From NCBI GenBank assembly GCA_963843275.1, contig CAWJJM010000012.1, forward strand, positions 124,001 to 188,000: a stretch of 64,000 nt of DNA, read 5' to 3'. Under the pieces are notes generated by a model. It saw nothing but the letters and a program-made list of their open reading frames with translations, was not told the origin of the DNA and did not search any database. This DNA comes from CAWJJM01 sp963843275. Lineage in GTDB: Bacteria; Acidobacteriota; Thermoanaerobaculia; Multivoradales; JBCCEF01. This document shows, in pieces, positions 23,805-33,803 of this stretch. Positions within the stretch are counted from its first letter, which is position 1; every line of letters starts with the position of its first letter. The position numbers were made by a program, and so were the translations under genes.

Positions 23805-23876
23805 ATGAGACGGACCACCCCGATCCAGCGACCGCGCCGCGCGCGACGACAGATCCTTCCGGAGGATCCGGGGTAG
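23805..23876 (+). CDS. Arginine-rich leader peptide upstream of argC
   Basis: A 23-residue ORF, ATG to TAG, beginning MRRTTPIQRPRRARRQ. It contains seven Arg codons, four of them in the five-codon block at 23835-23849 (Arg-Arg-Ala-Arg-Arg). It precedes argC, argB and argD, whose end product is arginine. The peptide's 3' end overlaps the protector hairpin and antiterminator strand of an attenuator. Composition, position and RNA structure together make it a ribosome-mediated arginine sensor. There is no SD, so initiation is probably leaderless. Confidence 0.82.
   Translation: MRRTTPIQRPRRARRQILPEDPG
23852..23872 (+). promoter_or_regulatory. Protector hairpin and antiterminator strand of the arg attenuator
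   Basis: GATCCT (23852-23857) pairs with AGGATC (23863-23868), a local hairpin inside the end of the leader ORF. The overlapping strand 23859-23872 (CCGGAGGATCCGGG) is perfectly complementary over 14 bases to 23927-23940, which lies in the core of the terminator. A ribosome stalled on the Arg block would open the local hairpin and expose the antiterminator strand. A ribosome reaching the stop would cover it. Confidence 0.75.
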
Positions 23877-23918
23877 GGGAACGCACAGCGATTCGCCGGC
23901 TTCGCCGCCGGCGCTGAC

Positions 23919-23958
23919 GACCCGCTCCCGGATCCTCCGGGGCGGGTCTTCGTCGTTT
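23919..23958 (+). terminator. Attenuator terminator of the arg operon
   Basis: A two-part stem: GACCCGC (23919-23925) with GCGGGTC (23942-23948), and CCCGGA (23927-23932) with TCCGGG (23936-23941). That is 13 pairs with a single bulged T, a 3-base loop, and then TTCGTCGTTT. It lies 44 bases before the argC start. The inner arm is the sequence captured by the antiterminator strand at 23859-23872. A further hairpin, CGCCGGC (23895-23901) with GCCGGCG (23908-23914), lies between the leader stop and this terminator. Confidence 0.78.
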
Positions 23959-23991
23959 CTGGGCGGTTCTTTTCGGTAGAGAAGGAGAAGG

Positions 23992-25020
23992 ATGATGACG
24001 ATCCGGGTAGGCGTCTACGGGGCCACGGGGTACACGGGGATCGAGGTGGTGCGCGCGCTGACGCACCACTCGCACGTGGAGCTCGCCTTCCTCACCTCCG
24101 AGGGGGCGGCGGGGTCGACCCTGCGACGAGCCTGGCCGCAGGCGCCGGACCTGCCCCTGGTCGCGGCCGAGGACGCGCCGCTCGCCGACGCCGACGCGGT
24201 CCTGCTGTGCCTGCCGCACGGGCGCTCGGCCGCGACCGCGGCGCGGGCGGCGGCCGCCGGCGTGCGGGTGGTGGACCTCTCCGCGGACCTGCGCCTCGCC
24301 GACGCGGCGGCCTACCGCCGCTGGTACGGCGCCGACCATCCCGCTCCGGACCTGTTGCCAGTGCCGTACGGCCTGCCCGAGCTGGGCCGGGAGGCGTTGG
24401 CCGGCGCCCGCCTGGTGGCCAACCCCGGCTGCTACGCGACCGCCGTCCTGCTCGGCCTGGTGCCGGTGGCGCGGGCGGGCCTGCTGACCCCGGGGGTGCC
24501 GATGATCGTCGACGCCAAGTCCGGGGTCTCCGGCGCCGGGCGGGCGCCGCGTGCGGACACCGTGTTCTGCGAGGTCCACGGCAACTGCTCGCCCTACAAC
24601 GTCGGCCGCCGCCACCGCCACGTCGGCGAGATGGAGCAGGTCCTCGCCGGCTGCGGCGTGGCGCCCGGGCGCCTGGTGTTCACGCCCCACCTGCTGCCCA
24701 CCGACCGCGGGATCCTGGCCAGCCTGTACCTGCCGGTGGCGGACGCCGCGGCGGCCGCCGCCGCGCTGGCCGCGGCCTACGCCGACGAGCCGCTCGTCGA
24801 GGTGCTGCCGGAGGACGAGCTGGCCACCCTGGCCCACGCCGTCGGCTCGCCGCGGGCGGTGCTCTCGGCCACCGCCGTCACCGACGACCTGCTGCTGGTG
24901 GTCTCGGTGCTCGACAACCTGCTCAAGGGGGCCGCCACGCAGGCGATCCAGAACCTCAACCTGATGTTCGGGCTGCCCGAGGTGCTGGGGCTGGCGGCCC
25001 GCATGCGGCGGGCCGCGTGA
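23992..25020 (+). CDS. argC: N-acetyl-gamma-glutamyl-phosphate reductase
   Basis: NADPH-dependent reduction of acetylglutamyl phosphate, the third step of arginine synthesis. 342 residues, with the strong SD GAAGGAGAAGG directly before tandem ATGs (23992 and 23995). Features are VGVYGATGYTGIEVVRAL (nucleotide-binding loop), LCLPHGRSA, VVDLSADLRL, LVANPGCYATAVLLGL (catalytic Cys), DAKSGVSGAGR, EVHGNCSPYNVGRHRH-like with the H-R-H of the active site, and FTPHLLPTDRGILAS. Intact frame. First gene of argCBD. Confidence 0.94.
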   Translation: MMTIRVGVYGATGYTGIEVVRALTHHSHVELAFLTSEGAAGSTLRRAWPQAPDLPLVAAEDAPLADADAVLLCLPHGRSAATAARAAAAGVRVVDLSADLRLADAAAYRRWYGADHPAPDLLPVPYGLPELGREALAGARLVANPGCYATAVLLGLVPVARAGLLTPGVPMIVDAKSGVSGAGRAPRADTVFCEVHGNCSPYNVGRRHRHVGEMEQVLAGCGVAPGRLVFTPHLLPTDRGILASLYLPVADAAAAAAALAAAYADEPLVEVLPEDELATLAHAVGSPRAVLSATAVTDDLLLVVSVLDNLLKGAATQAIQNLNLMFGLPEVLGLAARMRRAA

Positions 25021-25759
25021 GCGCCCGGGTGGAGGTGGTCAAGGTCGGCGGCAGCGAGCTCGCCCGGCCCGGCTTCGCGCCGGCGCTGGCCGCCGCGGTG
25101 GCGGCGCGGTCCGCCGACACCGGGTGCGTGCTGGTCCACGGGGGCGGGCCGGAGATCGACGTCCTGCTCGGCCGCCTCGGCATCGAGCGCCGCTTCGCGG
25201 GCGGGCAGCGGGTCACCGACGACGCCACCCTGGAGGCCGTGGAGATGATGCTGTCCGGGCTGGTCAACGAGCGCCTGGTGGCGCAGCTCGTGGCGGCCGG
25301 GGTGGACGCGGTGGGGATGTCGGGCGTCGACCGCGGCCTGGTGCGGGTGGAGCCGTGGGGGGGCGGGCTGGGCCGGGTGGGGCGGGTCGTCGCGGTGCGC
25401 GCCGAGGTGCTGGCGCAGCTCCTCGCCCACGGTGCGGTGCCGGTGCTGTCGCCGATCTCGCTGGGCCCGGACGGCCCGTACAACGTCAACGCCGACCACG
25501 TGGCCGCGGCGGTGGCGCACGCCCTCGGCGCCACCCGCCTCACCTTCCTGACCAACGTGCCCGGCGTGCAGGTGGGGCCCCGGCTGGTCGGCAAGCTCAC
25601 CCGCCGCCGGGCGCCCGGGCTGATCCGCCGCGGCGTCATCCGCGACGGCATGGTCCCCAAGGTGGAGGCCGCGCTCGGCGCGCTGGCCGCCGGGGTGGGC
25701 GAGGTGGTGATCACCGACCTCGCCGGCCTCGGCGCCGGCGGCGGCACGGCGCTGGTCGC

Positions 25760-25763
<4 letters not shown>
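25017..25763 (+). CDS. argB: Acetylglutamate kinase
   Basis: 248 residues, GTG overlapping the argC stop. Amino-acid-kinase fold: VVKVGGSEL, LVHGGGPEIDVLLGRLGI, GQRVTDDATLEAVEMMLSGLVNERLV, AVPVLSPISLGPDG, YNVNADHVAAAVA and a C-terminal MVPKVEAALGALAAGVGEVVI. It phosphorylates N-acetylglutamate. The LysW-carrier kinase LysZ is a related alternative, but no lysW-type carrier gene is nearby. The N-terminal helix typical of hexameric, arginine-sensitive kinases is absent, so feedback on the enzyme may be weak. That would fit control by attenuation. Confidence 0.9.
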
Positions 25764-26952
<1,189 letters not shown>

Positions 26953-26957
26953 GAGGG

Positions 26958-26984
26958 CCGCCCGGGCCGCGAGGCGCCGGGCGG
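26958..26984. terminator. Hairpin between convergent argD and the PfpI gene
   Basis: CCGCCCGG (26958-26965) is complementary to CCGGGCGG (26977-26984). It lies just after the argD stop and just before the end of the convergent gene. There is no T tract on either side, so any termination would depend on the GC-rich stem or on Rho. Confidence 0.4.
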
Positions 26985-26998
26985 CGGTGCGGACGGGC

Positions 26999-27565
26999 TC
27001 AGACGCCGCTGGTGGCGGTCGCCACCCCGGCCTCGGCGAACTGCTCGACGATGGCGTCGTTGAAGGCCGGGAGGTCGTCGGGGTCGCGGCTGGTGGTCAG
27101 CCCGCGGTCCACGACCACCTCCGCGTCGACCCAGCGCGCGCCGGCGTTCTTCAGGTCGCTCTGGATGGTGTGGTACGAGGTCATCCGCCGGCCGTCGACG
27201 ACGCCGGCGTCGATCAGCGTCCAGGGACCGTGGCAGATCGCCGCCACCGGCTTGCCGGCCGCGAAGAAGTGACGCACGAAGCGCTGCGCCGCCTCCAGCC
27301 GCCGCAGGTTGTCCGGGTTCATCACCCCGCCGGGGAGCAGCAGGGCGTCGTAGTCGTCGGGGCGCGCCGACGCCAGCGGCGCGTCGACCGGGAGCGCGTC
27401 GCCCCAGTCGGTGTGGTCCCAGCCGCGGACCTGTCCGTCGGCGGGGGAGACGATCTCGGTGGTGGCGCCGGCGTCGTCGAGGGCCTTGCGGGGCTCGGTC
27501 AGCTCGACCTGCTCGAAGCCGTCGGCGACCAGGATGGCGATTCTCTTTCCGTCGAGTCGGGGCAT
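26999..27565 (-). CDS. DJ-1/PfpI family protein (type 1 glutamine amidotransferase-like)
   Basis: 188 residues from ATG 27565, with SD AAGGAGAGACG. The fold signatures are IAILVADGFEQVELTEPRKAL (Glu near residue 18), ALLLPGGVMNPDNL and the nucleophile elbow PVAAICHGPWTL with Cys near residue 104 followed by His. Closest in style to the YfkM/PfpI stress-protein branch (deglycase or protease claims vary in the literature). A cytosolic stress or repair role is likely; the substrate is not inferable. The small lipoprotein and regulator genes upstream lie on the same strand but are separated by a terminator. Confidence 0.85.
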   Translation of the reverse strand: MPRLDGKRIAILVADGFEQVELTEPRKALDDAGATTEIVSPADGQVRGWDHTDWGDALPVDAPLASARPDDYDALLLPGGVMNPDNLRRLEAAQRFVRHFFAAGKPVAAICHGPWTLIDAGVVDGRRMTSYHTIQSDLKNAGARWVDAEVVVDRGLTTSRDPDDLPAFNDAIVEQFAEAGVATATSGV

Positions 27566-27655
27566 GGCGTCTCTCCTTGGTGAGGTGTCGAAGGTGCGGA
27601 ACGCACCGTTCCGTAGGAGCAACCGCGATGCCAGCCGGCCGGACCGAGGGGGCCG

Positions 27656-27696
27656 GAAAGCAAAAGGGAGGCGGCGCCTCGCGGCGTCCGCCTCCC
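27656..27696 (-). terminator. Intrinsic terminator of the small lipoprotein gene
   Basis: On the minus strand, a 9-bp stem GGGAGGCGG / CCGCCTCCC (27696-27688 with 27674-27666), extended by an inner CGCC/GGCG pairing, is followed by TTTTGCTTT. It lies 25 bases after the lipoprotein stop and isolates that gene from the PfpI gene. Confidence 0.7.
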
Positions 27697-27720
27697 CGAA
27701 AGGACGTCCGTGCGCGAGGC

Positions 27721-27954
27721 CTACTCGCTGCCGCCCTCGTCGCCCATCTCGTCCATCCCGGTGTCCATGTCGGAGCCCATCATCTCGTCGCCGCCCATCA
27801 TCCCGGTGTCGGTCTCCATCTCCGGAGCCATCGGAGCCTCCTCGGGCGCCGCCATCGGCGTGGTCTCCTCGGCCGGCTCCTCCTTCGGGGCGCAAGCGGC
27901 CAGCGGGAGGGCGACGAGGCCCACCAGGCACAGGGTGCTCAGGAACTTCTTCAT
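27721..27954 (-). CDS. Small lipoprotein with Met/Asp/Glu-rich tail
   Basis: 77 residues. MKKFLSTLCLVGLVALPLAACAPKEE is a textbook lipoprotein signal with lipobox LAAC; the mature part would start at that Cys. The rest has no predicted fold and is made of Pro/Glu and then repeated Met-Gly-Asp-Glu units (about ten Met in 50 residues), including DTGMMGGDEMMGSDMDTGM. Such Met-rich acidic tails can bind metals such as Cu(I), but this is inference from composition only. A strong SD (GGAGGAAAGGGGAG) precedes it, and an extended -10 (TGG TAACAT, minus strand at 28003-27998) may serve as promoter. Confidence 0.75.
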   Translation of the reverse strand: MKKFLSTLCLVGLVALPLAACAPKEEPAEETTPMAAPEEAPMAPEMETDTGMMGGDEMMGSDMDTGMDEMGDEGGSE

Positions 27955-28076
27955 GGCGTTTTTCTCCCCTTTCCTCCTAGTTGACAGGAACGGTGCGATG
28001 TTACCACAGCGCCGGCGCCGCGCCCGCCCGTTCTCCCCCGGGGTGCCCGCGGAGGCGGAGCGGTCGCGGCCGATCC

Positions 28077-29441
<1,365 letters not shown>

Positions 29442-29448
29442 GCGGTCC

Positions 29449-30525
29449 CTACCTCTCCTCGCGCCGGGCGGCCGGCAGGTCCATGACGAAGCGGCTCCCC
29501 TCGCCGGGCTCGGTGTCGACGGTCAGTCGGCCGCCGTGGCGGACGGCGATCGCCTGCGCCACCGCGAGGCCGATCCCGTGCCCGCGCAAGCTCGTGGCGA
29601 CGTGCGGCGCGAAGACCTCCGACGCGGCGAGCTCGCGGGGCAGACCGGGTCCGTCGTCCTCGACCCAGACGCGCACCCGGCCGTCGTCCGTCTCCAACCC
29701 GACGGTGACGCGCCCCCCGTCGGGCTGCGCCTCGAGGCTGTTGACCACCAGGCCGAGCACCGCCTGCCGCAGGTCGTCGGCGCTGCCGCGCACCAGGGCG
29801 GCGCCGGCGGGGAGGTCGAGCTCGAGGTCGACCTCCTGCTTGCGGGCCTGCGGCCCGACGAACTCCTCGAGGTCGCGGAGCTCGCTGGCCAGGTCGACGT
29901 CGCGGTCGCCGTAGACGGGCGGGGCGACGTAGCCCAGGAAGGCCTGGGTGCGGCGGATCAGCCGCTGCATCTCCTGCTTCAACGCGCGCACGTAGCGCCG
30001 CCGGCGCTCGCCGGTCTCCCCGCCGCCGGAGTCGGAGGCGACGCTGTCGCCGAGCAGCTCGAGGTTGACCACCATCGCGTTGAGCGGCGCCCGGAGATCG
30101 TGGGCCATGGCGCGGTACAGGTGCGAGAGCGTGTGCATCTGGCTCGCCAGCCGCACGTCGAGCGCGGTCGACGCCGCCTCGTCGTGGCTGCTGACCAGCA
30201 GGAGGTGCCCCCCCTCCGGGCCGTCGAGGCGGTAGGACTGGAACAGCAGCCGGTGGGGCGTTCCGCCCGAGGCGGGGAACTCCACCTCGACGGCGGCCCG
30301 CGGTCGCTCCCAGAAGCCCGTCCCCAGGCCGCTCTGCTCCTCGAGGAGCTTGCGGACCGCCGGCCAGGAGGCCCCCAGCTCCTCGCGCGGTAGCCCGAGG
30401 AGCTGGCCGGAGCGCGCGTCCAGCCGGGTCACGTCGCCGGCGGCGTCGAGCACCAGCACGCCGCGGTCGGGGGGCTGGGCCAGCCACTCGACCCATCCGC
30501 TGTTGGCCTGGGTTCGCTCTTCCAT
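29449..30525 (-). CDS. PAS-containing sensor histidine kinase
   Basis: 358 residues from ATG 30525; a GTG at 30540 is a possible alternative, and the frame stays open further upstream without similarity. A PAS-like domain (10-120; VLVLDAAGDVTRLDARSGQLLGL) is followed by a dimerisation helix with the phospho-acceptor His in YRAMAHDLRAPLNAMVVNLELL. The HATPase_c domain has LGLVVNSLEAQPDGG (N box), VWVEDDGPGLP (G1), HGIGLAVAQAIAVRHGG (G2) and GEGSRFVMDLP. There is no membrane segment, so it is a cytosolic sensor. It partners the NtrC-type regulator immediately downstream. Confidence 0.9.
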   Translation of the reverse strand: MEERTQANSGWVEWLAQPPDRGVLVLDAAGDVTRLDARSGQLLGLPREELGASWPAVRKLLEEQSGLGTGFWERPRAAVEVEFPASGGTPHRLLFQSYRLDGPEGGHLLLVSSHDEAASTALDVRLASQMHTLSHLYRAMAHDLRAPLNAMVVNLELLGDSVASDSGGGETGERRRRYVRALKQEMQRLIRRTQAFLGYVAPPVYGDRDVDLASELRDLEEFVGPQARKQEVDLELDLPAGAALVRGSADDLRQAVLGLVVNSLEAQPDGGRVTVGLETDDGRVRVWVEDDGPGLPRELAASEVFAPHVATSLRGHGIGLAVAQAIAVRHGGRLTVDTEPGEGSRFVMDLPAARREER

Positions 30526-30640
30526 TCCGAGGGGTTTCACGACGCGGCCCGCCGGGGGCGACGGGTTCCGGGGAGCAGGGGTCCGAGGGGCGCCGGCTCG
30601 CCGGCTCCTCGCCGCGGGCCCTGCCGCGATCGTGCGGCGC

Positions 30641-30669
30641 AGTGTACCCGCCGGCCCGGGCGAAGTCCA
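30641..30669 (-). promoter_or_regulatory. Candidate promoter of the two-component operon
   Basis: Read on the minus strand, TGGACT (30669-30664), 17 bases, TACACT (30646-30641). Transcription would start near 30634, about 110 bases before the kinase ATG. The 446-base gene-free stretch 30526-30971 otherwise shows only GC-rich sequence with no recognisable RNA or peptide gene. Confidence 0.45.
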
Positions 30670-30971
30670 GACGGCCGCCCGTCGCCACGGTCGCGCCGTG
30701 GAGGACGTGCGGGGCAGGGGTCGACGCCGATTCCGGGACGCGCGGTGGTGTGCCCGGCACGGTCCGGGTGCGAAGGCTCGCGGGGGTTGCGGGCTCACGA
30801 CGGATGTCCACTCCTTTCCTTCCGGCGGTGCCGGTGCCGGTGTCGGGAGCACGCCGCGTGCCAACCCCCGGCGGCGGGGTCCGCGGCCGGAGGGCGGGCA
30901 CCGCTCCTGCACCCGGGCAGGCGGCCGGGCCCGCCGCGCCGCCCGCGGCCGGCGCCGGAGCGGGGAGACCG

Positions 30972-32081
30972 ATGGACGACACGACGGCAGCCGACTTCCT
31001 CGAGCGCCTCCGGGAAACCGCCGATGCGGGCGACGACCCGGTCGCCCTGGCGCGCCTGGCCGGCCTGCGTCACGTCCACGACGACGAGCCCGGCATCCGC
31101 CGGCAGCGCTGGGGCCGGGGCTTCACCTACCGCGACCCCTCCGGCGAGGTGGTGCGCGACGCCGCGGTGCGCCGGCGGATCGAGGAGCTGGCGATCCCGC
31201 CGGCCTGGACCGACGTGTGGATCTGCCGTTCCCCGAAGGGCCACCTCCAGGCCACGGGCCGTGACGACCGCGGGCGCAAGCAGTACCGCTACCACGAGCT
31301 GTGGCGGGCGGTGCGGGACGCCACCAAGTACGCTCGCCTGGTGCCGTTCGCCGAGGCGCTGCCGGCGCTGCGCCGCCGGGTGCGCCGCGACCTCGCCCGC
31401 GACGGACTCGACCGCCGCCGGGTGCTGGCGACCCTGGTGCGCCTGCTCGAGCGCACCCGCGTGCGGGTCGGCAACGAGGAGTACGCCCGCACCAACGGCT
31501 CCTTCGGCCTGACGACGCTGCAGGAGGAGCACGTCGAGGTCGAGGGGGCCGACGTCCACCTCGAGTTCCGGGGCAAGGGCGGCAAGCTGCACCGCGTCGA
31601 CGTCCACGACCCGCGGGTGGCCGATCTCGTCGCGGAGTGCCAGGAGATCGCGGGCTGTTCGCTGTTCTCCTACCGCGACGGATCCGGTGCGACGCACGAC
31701 GTCGACTCCGGCGACCTCAACGACTACCTGCGCGAGGCGATGGGCGGCGACTTCACGGCGAAGGACTTCCGCACCTGGGCGGGGACGGTCGGGGCGGTCG
31801 AGCACCTGCTGGCGGCGGAACCCGCCGCGGACGCGCGGCAGGCCCACCGCAACGTCGTGGCGGCGATCGAGGCGGTGGCGGTGGCGCTGCGCAACACCCC
31901 GGCGGTCACCCGCGACTTCTACGTCCACCCGGCCGTGGTCGCGGCCTACGAGGCGGGCGAGCTGCGGGCGCTGTGCGAGCGCGCCACCCGGCGGGCGGCG
32001 CGGGGTGGAGAGCGCGAGCTGCGCCGCGCCGAGGTGGCGACGCTGGCGGTGCTCCGCGCCGGCGGGGGAGGCGAGGGCTGA
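30972..32081 (+). CDS. Poxvirus-type DNA topoisomerase IB
   Basis: 369 residues from ATG 30972 (SD GGGGAGA); the frame extends upstream but without similarity. The N-terminal domain has GIRRQRWGRGFTYRDPSG, IEELAIPPAWTDVWICRSPKGHLQATGRDDRGRKQYRYH. The catalytic domain has RTRVRVGNEEYARTNGSFGLTTL (active-site Arg), FRGKGGKLH (Lys), KDFRTWAGTV (Arg/His region) and TRDFYVHP with the nucleophile Tyr. It relaxes supercoils through a 3'-phosphotyrosine intermediate. Bacterial versions are sporadic, and are often next to stress genes, as here (DUF892 and channel genes converge on it). Confidence 0.92.
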   Translation: MDDTTAADFLERLRETADAGDDPVALARLAGLRHVHDDEPGIRRQRWGRGFTYRDPSGEVVRDAAVRRRIEELAIPPAWTDVWICRSPKGHLQATGRDDRGRKQYRYHELWRAVRDATKYARLVPFAEALPALRRRVRRDLARDGLDRRRVLATLVRLLERTRVRVGNEEYARTNGSFGLTTLQEEHVEVEGADVHLEFRGKGGKLHRVDVHDPRVADLVAECQEIAGCSLFSYRDGSGATHDVDSGDLNDYLREAMGGDFTAKDFRTWAGTVGAVEHLLAAEPAADARQAHRNVVAAIEAVAVALRNTPAVTRDFYVHPAVVAAYEAGELRALCERATRRAARGGERELRRAEVATLAVLRAGGGGEG

Positions 32082-32171
32082 GAAGAGGGGGGGCCGCGGA
32101 GAGAGGAGAGGGGGGACGAGGAGAGGGAGGGCCGGGGGAAGGGCGGCGGGATCGCGGGGCCGCCGGACGAC

Positions 32172-32208
32172 GGGGCGCCGCCCGCCCGGGAAGGCGGTGC
32201 GGCGCCCC
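32172..32208. terminator. Hairpin between convergent topoisomerase IB and DUF892 genes
   Basis: GGGGCGCCGC (32172-32181) and GCGGCGCCCC (32199-32208) form a perfect 10-bp stem with further pairing inside the loop. It follows a purine-only tract (about 32082-32120). There is no T tract. Its position between convergent genes makes a terminator role plausible. Confidence 0.4.
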
Positions 32209-32230
32209 GGTGCGGCCTCTCGATCGCGGG

Positions 32231-32740
32231 TCAGGCGGTGACCGCCGCCTCCACGTTCACCGTGCTCTCGGCGACCTTGGTCAGCTTGTGGTCCGCCGCG
32301 CCCTCCTGGTCCAGCGTCTGCTGGAGCAGCTGGGCCTGGTCCTCGTGGCCCAGGCGGCGGGCCAGCGTGCGGGCGGTGCCGTAGCCCGCCATCTCGTAGT
32401 GCTCGACGCGCTGCGCGGCGGCGATCAGGCCGGCGTCGAGGACGTCGGGATCGCCCTTGGCCGAGAGCACCTCCTCGCCCTCGGCGAGCAGGCCCTTCAT
32501 CGCCTGGCAGGTCTCGCGGCTCGGCGTGTGGCCGAGCTTCTCGAACACCTGCTCCAGGCGGGTGACCTGGCCGCGCGTCTCCTCGAGGTGGCTGCGGAAG
32601 GCCTGGCGCAGCTCGTCGTGGCCGGCCTTCTCCACCATCTTGGGGAGGGCCTCGAGGATCCGGTGCTCGGCGTCGTAGAGGTCCTTGAGCTGGTCGAGAT
32701 AGAGGTCTTCGAGCTTGTCGAATCTGGCGTGTCCGAACAT
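32231..32740 (-). CDS. DUF892 (YciE-like) ferritin-like protein
   Basis: 169 residues, all helical. The pattern is typical of the YciE/DUF892 family: DKLEDLYLDQLKDLYDAEHRILEALPKM, HLEETRGQVTRLEQVFEKLG, AAQRVEHYEMAGYGTARTLARRLG and LLQQTLDQEGAADHKLTKVAE. The spaced Glu, Asp and His residues resemble a ferritin-type four-helix bundle di-metal site. Family members are induced by osmotic or general stress; their chemistry is not established. Encoded after an FNT channel gene on the same strand. Confidence 0.88.
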   Translation of the reverse strand: MFGHARFDKLEDLYLDQLKDLYDAEHRILEALPKMVEKAGHDELRQAFRSHLEETRGQVTRLEQVFEKLGHTPSRETCQAMKGLLAEGEEVLSAKGDPDVLDAGLIAAAQRVEHYEMAGYGTARTLARRLGHEDQAQLLQQTLDQEGAADHKLTKVAESTVNVEAAVTA

Positions 32741-32872
32741 CTGATCCTCCTTCGATTCCTGTTGAACTCCCGGGTTGCGGAAACGACGGCGACGCGGCGG
32801 ATCGCAGTCGATTCGCCACCTCGCCGTCGGGGTTCTTCCGTCGCAAGATGCATGCCTCCGCGGGGCCTCGGC

Positions 32873-33802
32873 TCAGCCACGGCGGCCGGGCCAGGGGGGC
32901 GTGGACCCGGGCCGGTCGAAGCGGGCGAAGCGGTGGGCGCGGTTGCCGTGCTTGGCGTGCGCGTACTTGATGACGCCGACGAAGAAGGTGCCGCCGAGGG
33001 CGTTGCCGAGGGTGGCGAAGGCGAGGAAGCGGCCGGCGTCGCTCCAGGCCAGGTCGGCACCGGCCACCATCCCGGCGACCAGCTCGCCGCTGCCGACGAT
33101 CGAGTGGTGGAGGCCGACGAAGCCGATCGACACGGTGACCAGCCAGACGAACAGCACCTGGCTCACCGTGTCGCGGCCCGCCGTCACCAGCCAGGAGAGC
33201 AACCCCATCATCCACCCGGCGAGGACGGCACTGGCCAGGATCACCCAGCCGGAATGGTCGACCATGCGCTCGGCGAGGGTGGCGAAGGCGTCACGCCGGG
33301 CGGCGCCCAGCGCCGGCGCCACCCAGGCGGCCAGGGCGGAGAAGGCGGAGATGCCGAGGAGGTTGGCGGCGTAGACGGTGCCCCACAGGCGGGCGAGCTG
33401 CAGCGGCGAGGCGCGGCGGTCGAGGACGGGGAGGAAGGCCAGGGTGGTGTGCTCGGTGAACAGCTCGGAGCGCCCGAAGACCACGAAGATGAAGCCGACG
33501 GCGTACATGTCGGCGACCAGCATCTCGACCACCGGCCGCGACAGGACCCCGTCGACGAGGGTCCACATCGTCGCCATCAGCAGCACCGAGAAGCCGAGGT
33601 CGAGCCCGGCCGAGAGCGCCGACATGAAGAGGCTGCCGCCGGCCCGCTCGAGCTCGTGGAGGCCGGCGGCGATTTCCTGCTCGAGGATGGTCTGGTAGGA
33701 CTTCTGGGATTCGGTGCCGGCCTCGGCGACGTCGGAGGTCGCCGCCACGGGGTCGTCGCCGCGCCCGGCGCCCTTGCCGCCGCGACCCGCGCCACCGCCC
33801 AT
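32873..33802 (-). CDS. Formate/nitrite transporter family channel
   Basis: 309 residues. A Gly-rich hydrophilic N-terminus (1-35) leads into EIAAGLHELERAGGSLFMSALSAGLDLGFSVLL, the first helix region of FNT proteins. Six membrane segments can be followed, among them LLVADMYAVGFIFVVFGRSELFTEHTTLAFLPVL, LLGISAFSALAAWVAP, LVTVSIGFVGLHHSIVGSGELVAGM (the pore-His helix) and FATLGNALGGTFFVGVIKY. It belongs to the pentameric monocarboxylate/nitrite channel family, nearest in style to the YfdC-like branch. The ligand is not determinable. It starts one base after the stop of the upstream channel gene, so the two are translated together. Confidence 0.85.
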   Translation of the reverse strand: MGGGAGRGGKGAGRGDDPVAATSDVAEAGTESQKSYQTILEQEIAAGLHELERAGGSLFMSALSAGLDLGFSVLLMATMWTLVDGVLSRPVVEMLVADMYAVGFIFVVFGRSELFTEHTTLAFLPVLDRRASPLQLARLWGTVYAANLLGISAFSALAAWVAPALGAARRDAFATLAERMVDHSGWVILASAVLAGWMMGLLSWLVTAGRDTVSQVLFVWLVTVSIGFVGLHHSIVGSGELVAGMVAGADLAWSDAGRFLAFATLGNALGGTFFVGVIKYAHAKHGNRAHRFARFDRPGSTPPWPGRRG

Positions 33803-33803
33803 C

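Noticed and set aside
30642..30971. N-terminal extension of topoisomerase IB (open frame from 30642)
   Set aside because: The extra 110 codons are Arg/Pro-rich without similarity; ATG 30972 has an SD and begins the conserved protein.
32082..32150. Purine-only tract (GAGAGGAGAGGGGGG-like) as a G-quadruplex or repeat element
   Set aside because: Short low-complexity run between convergent genes without regular repeat units; no evidence of function.
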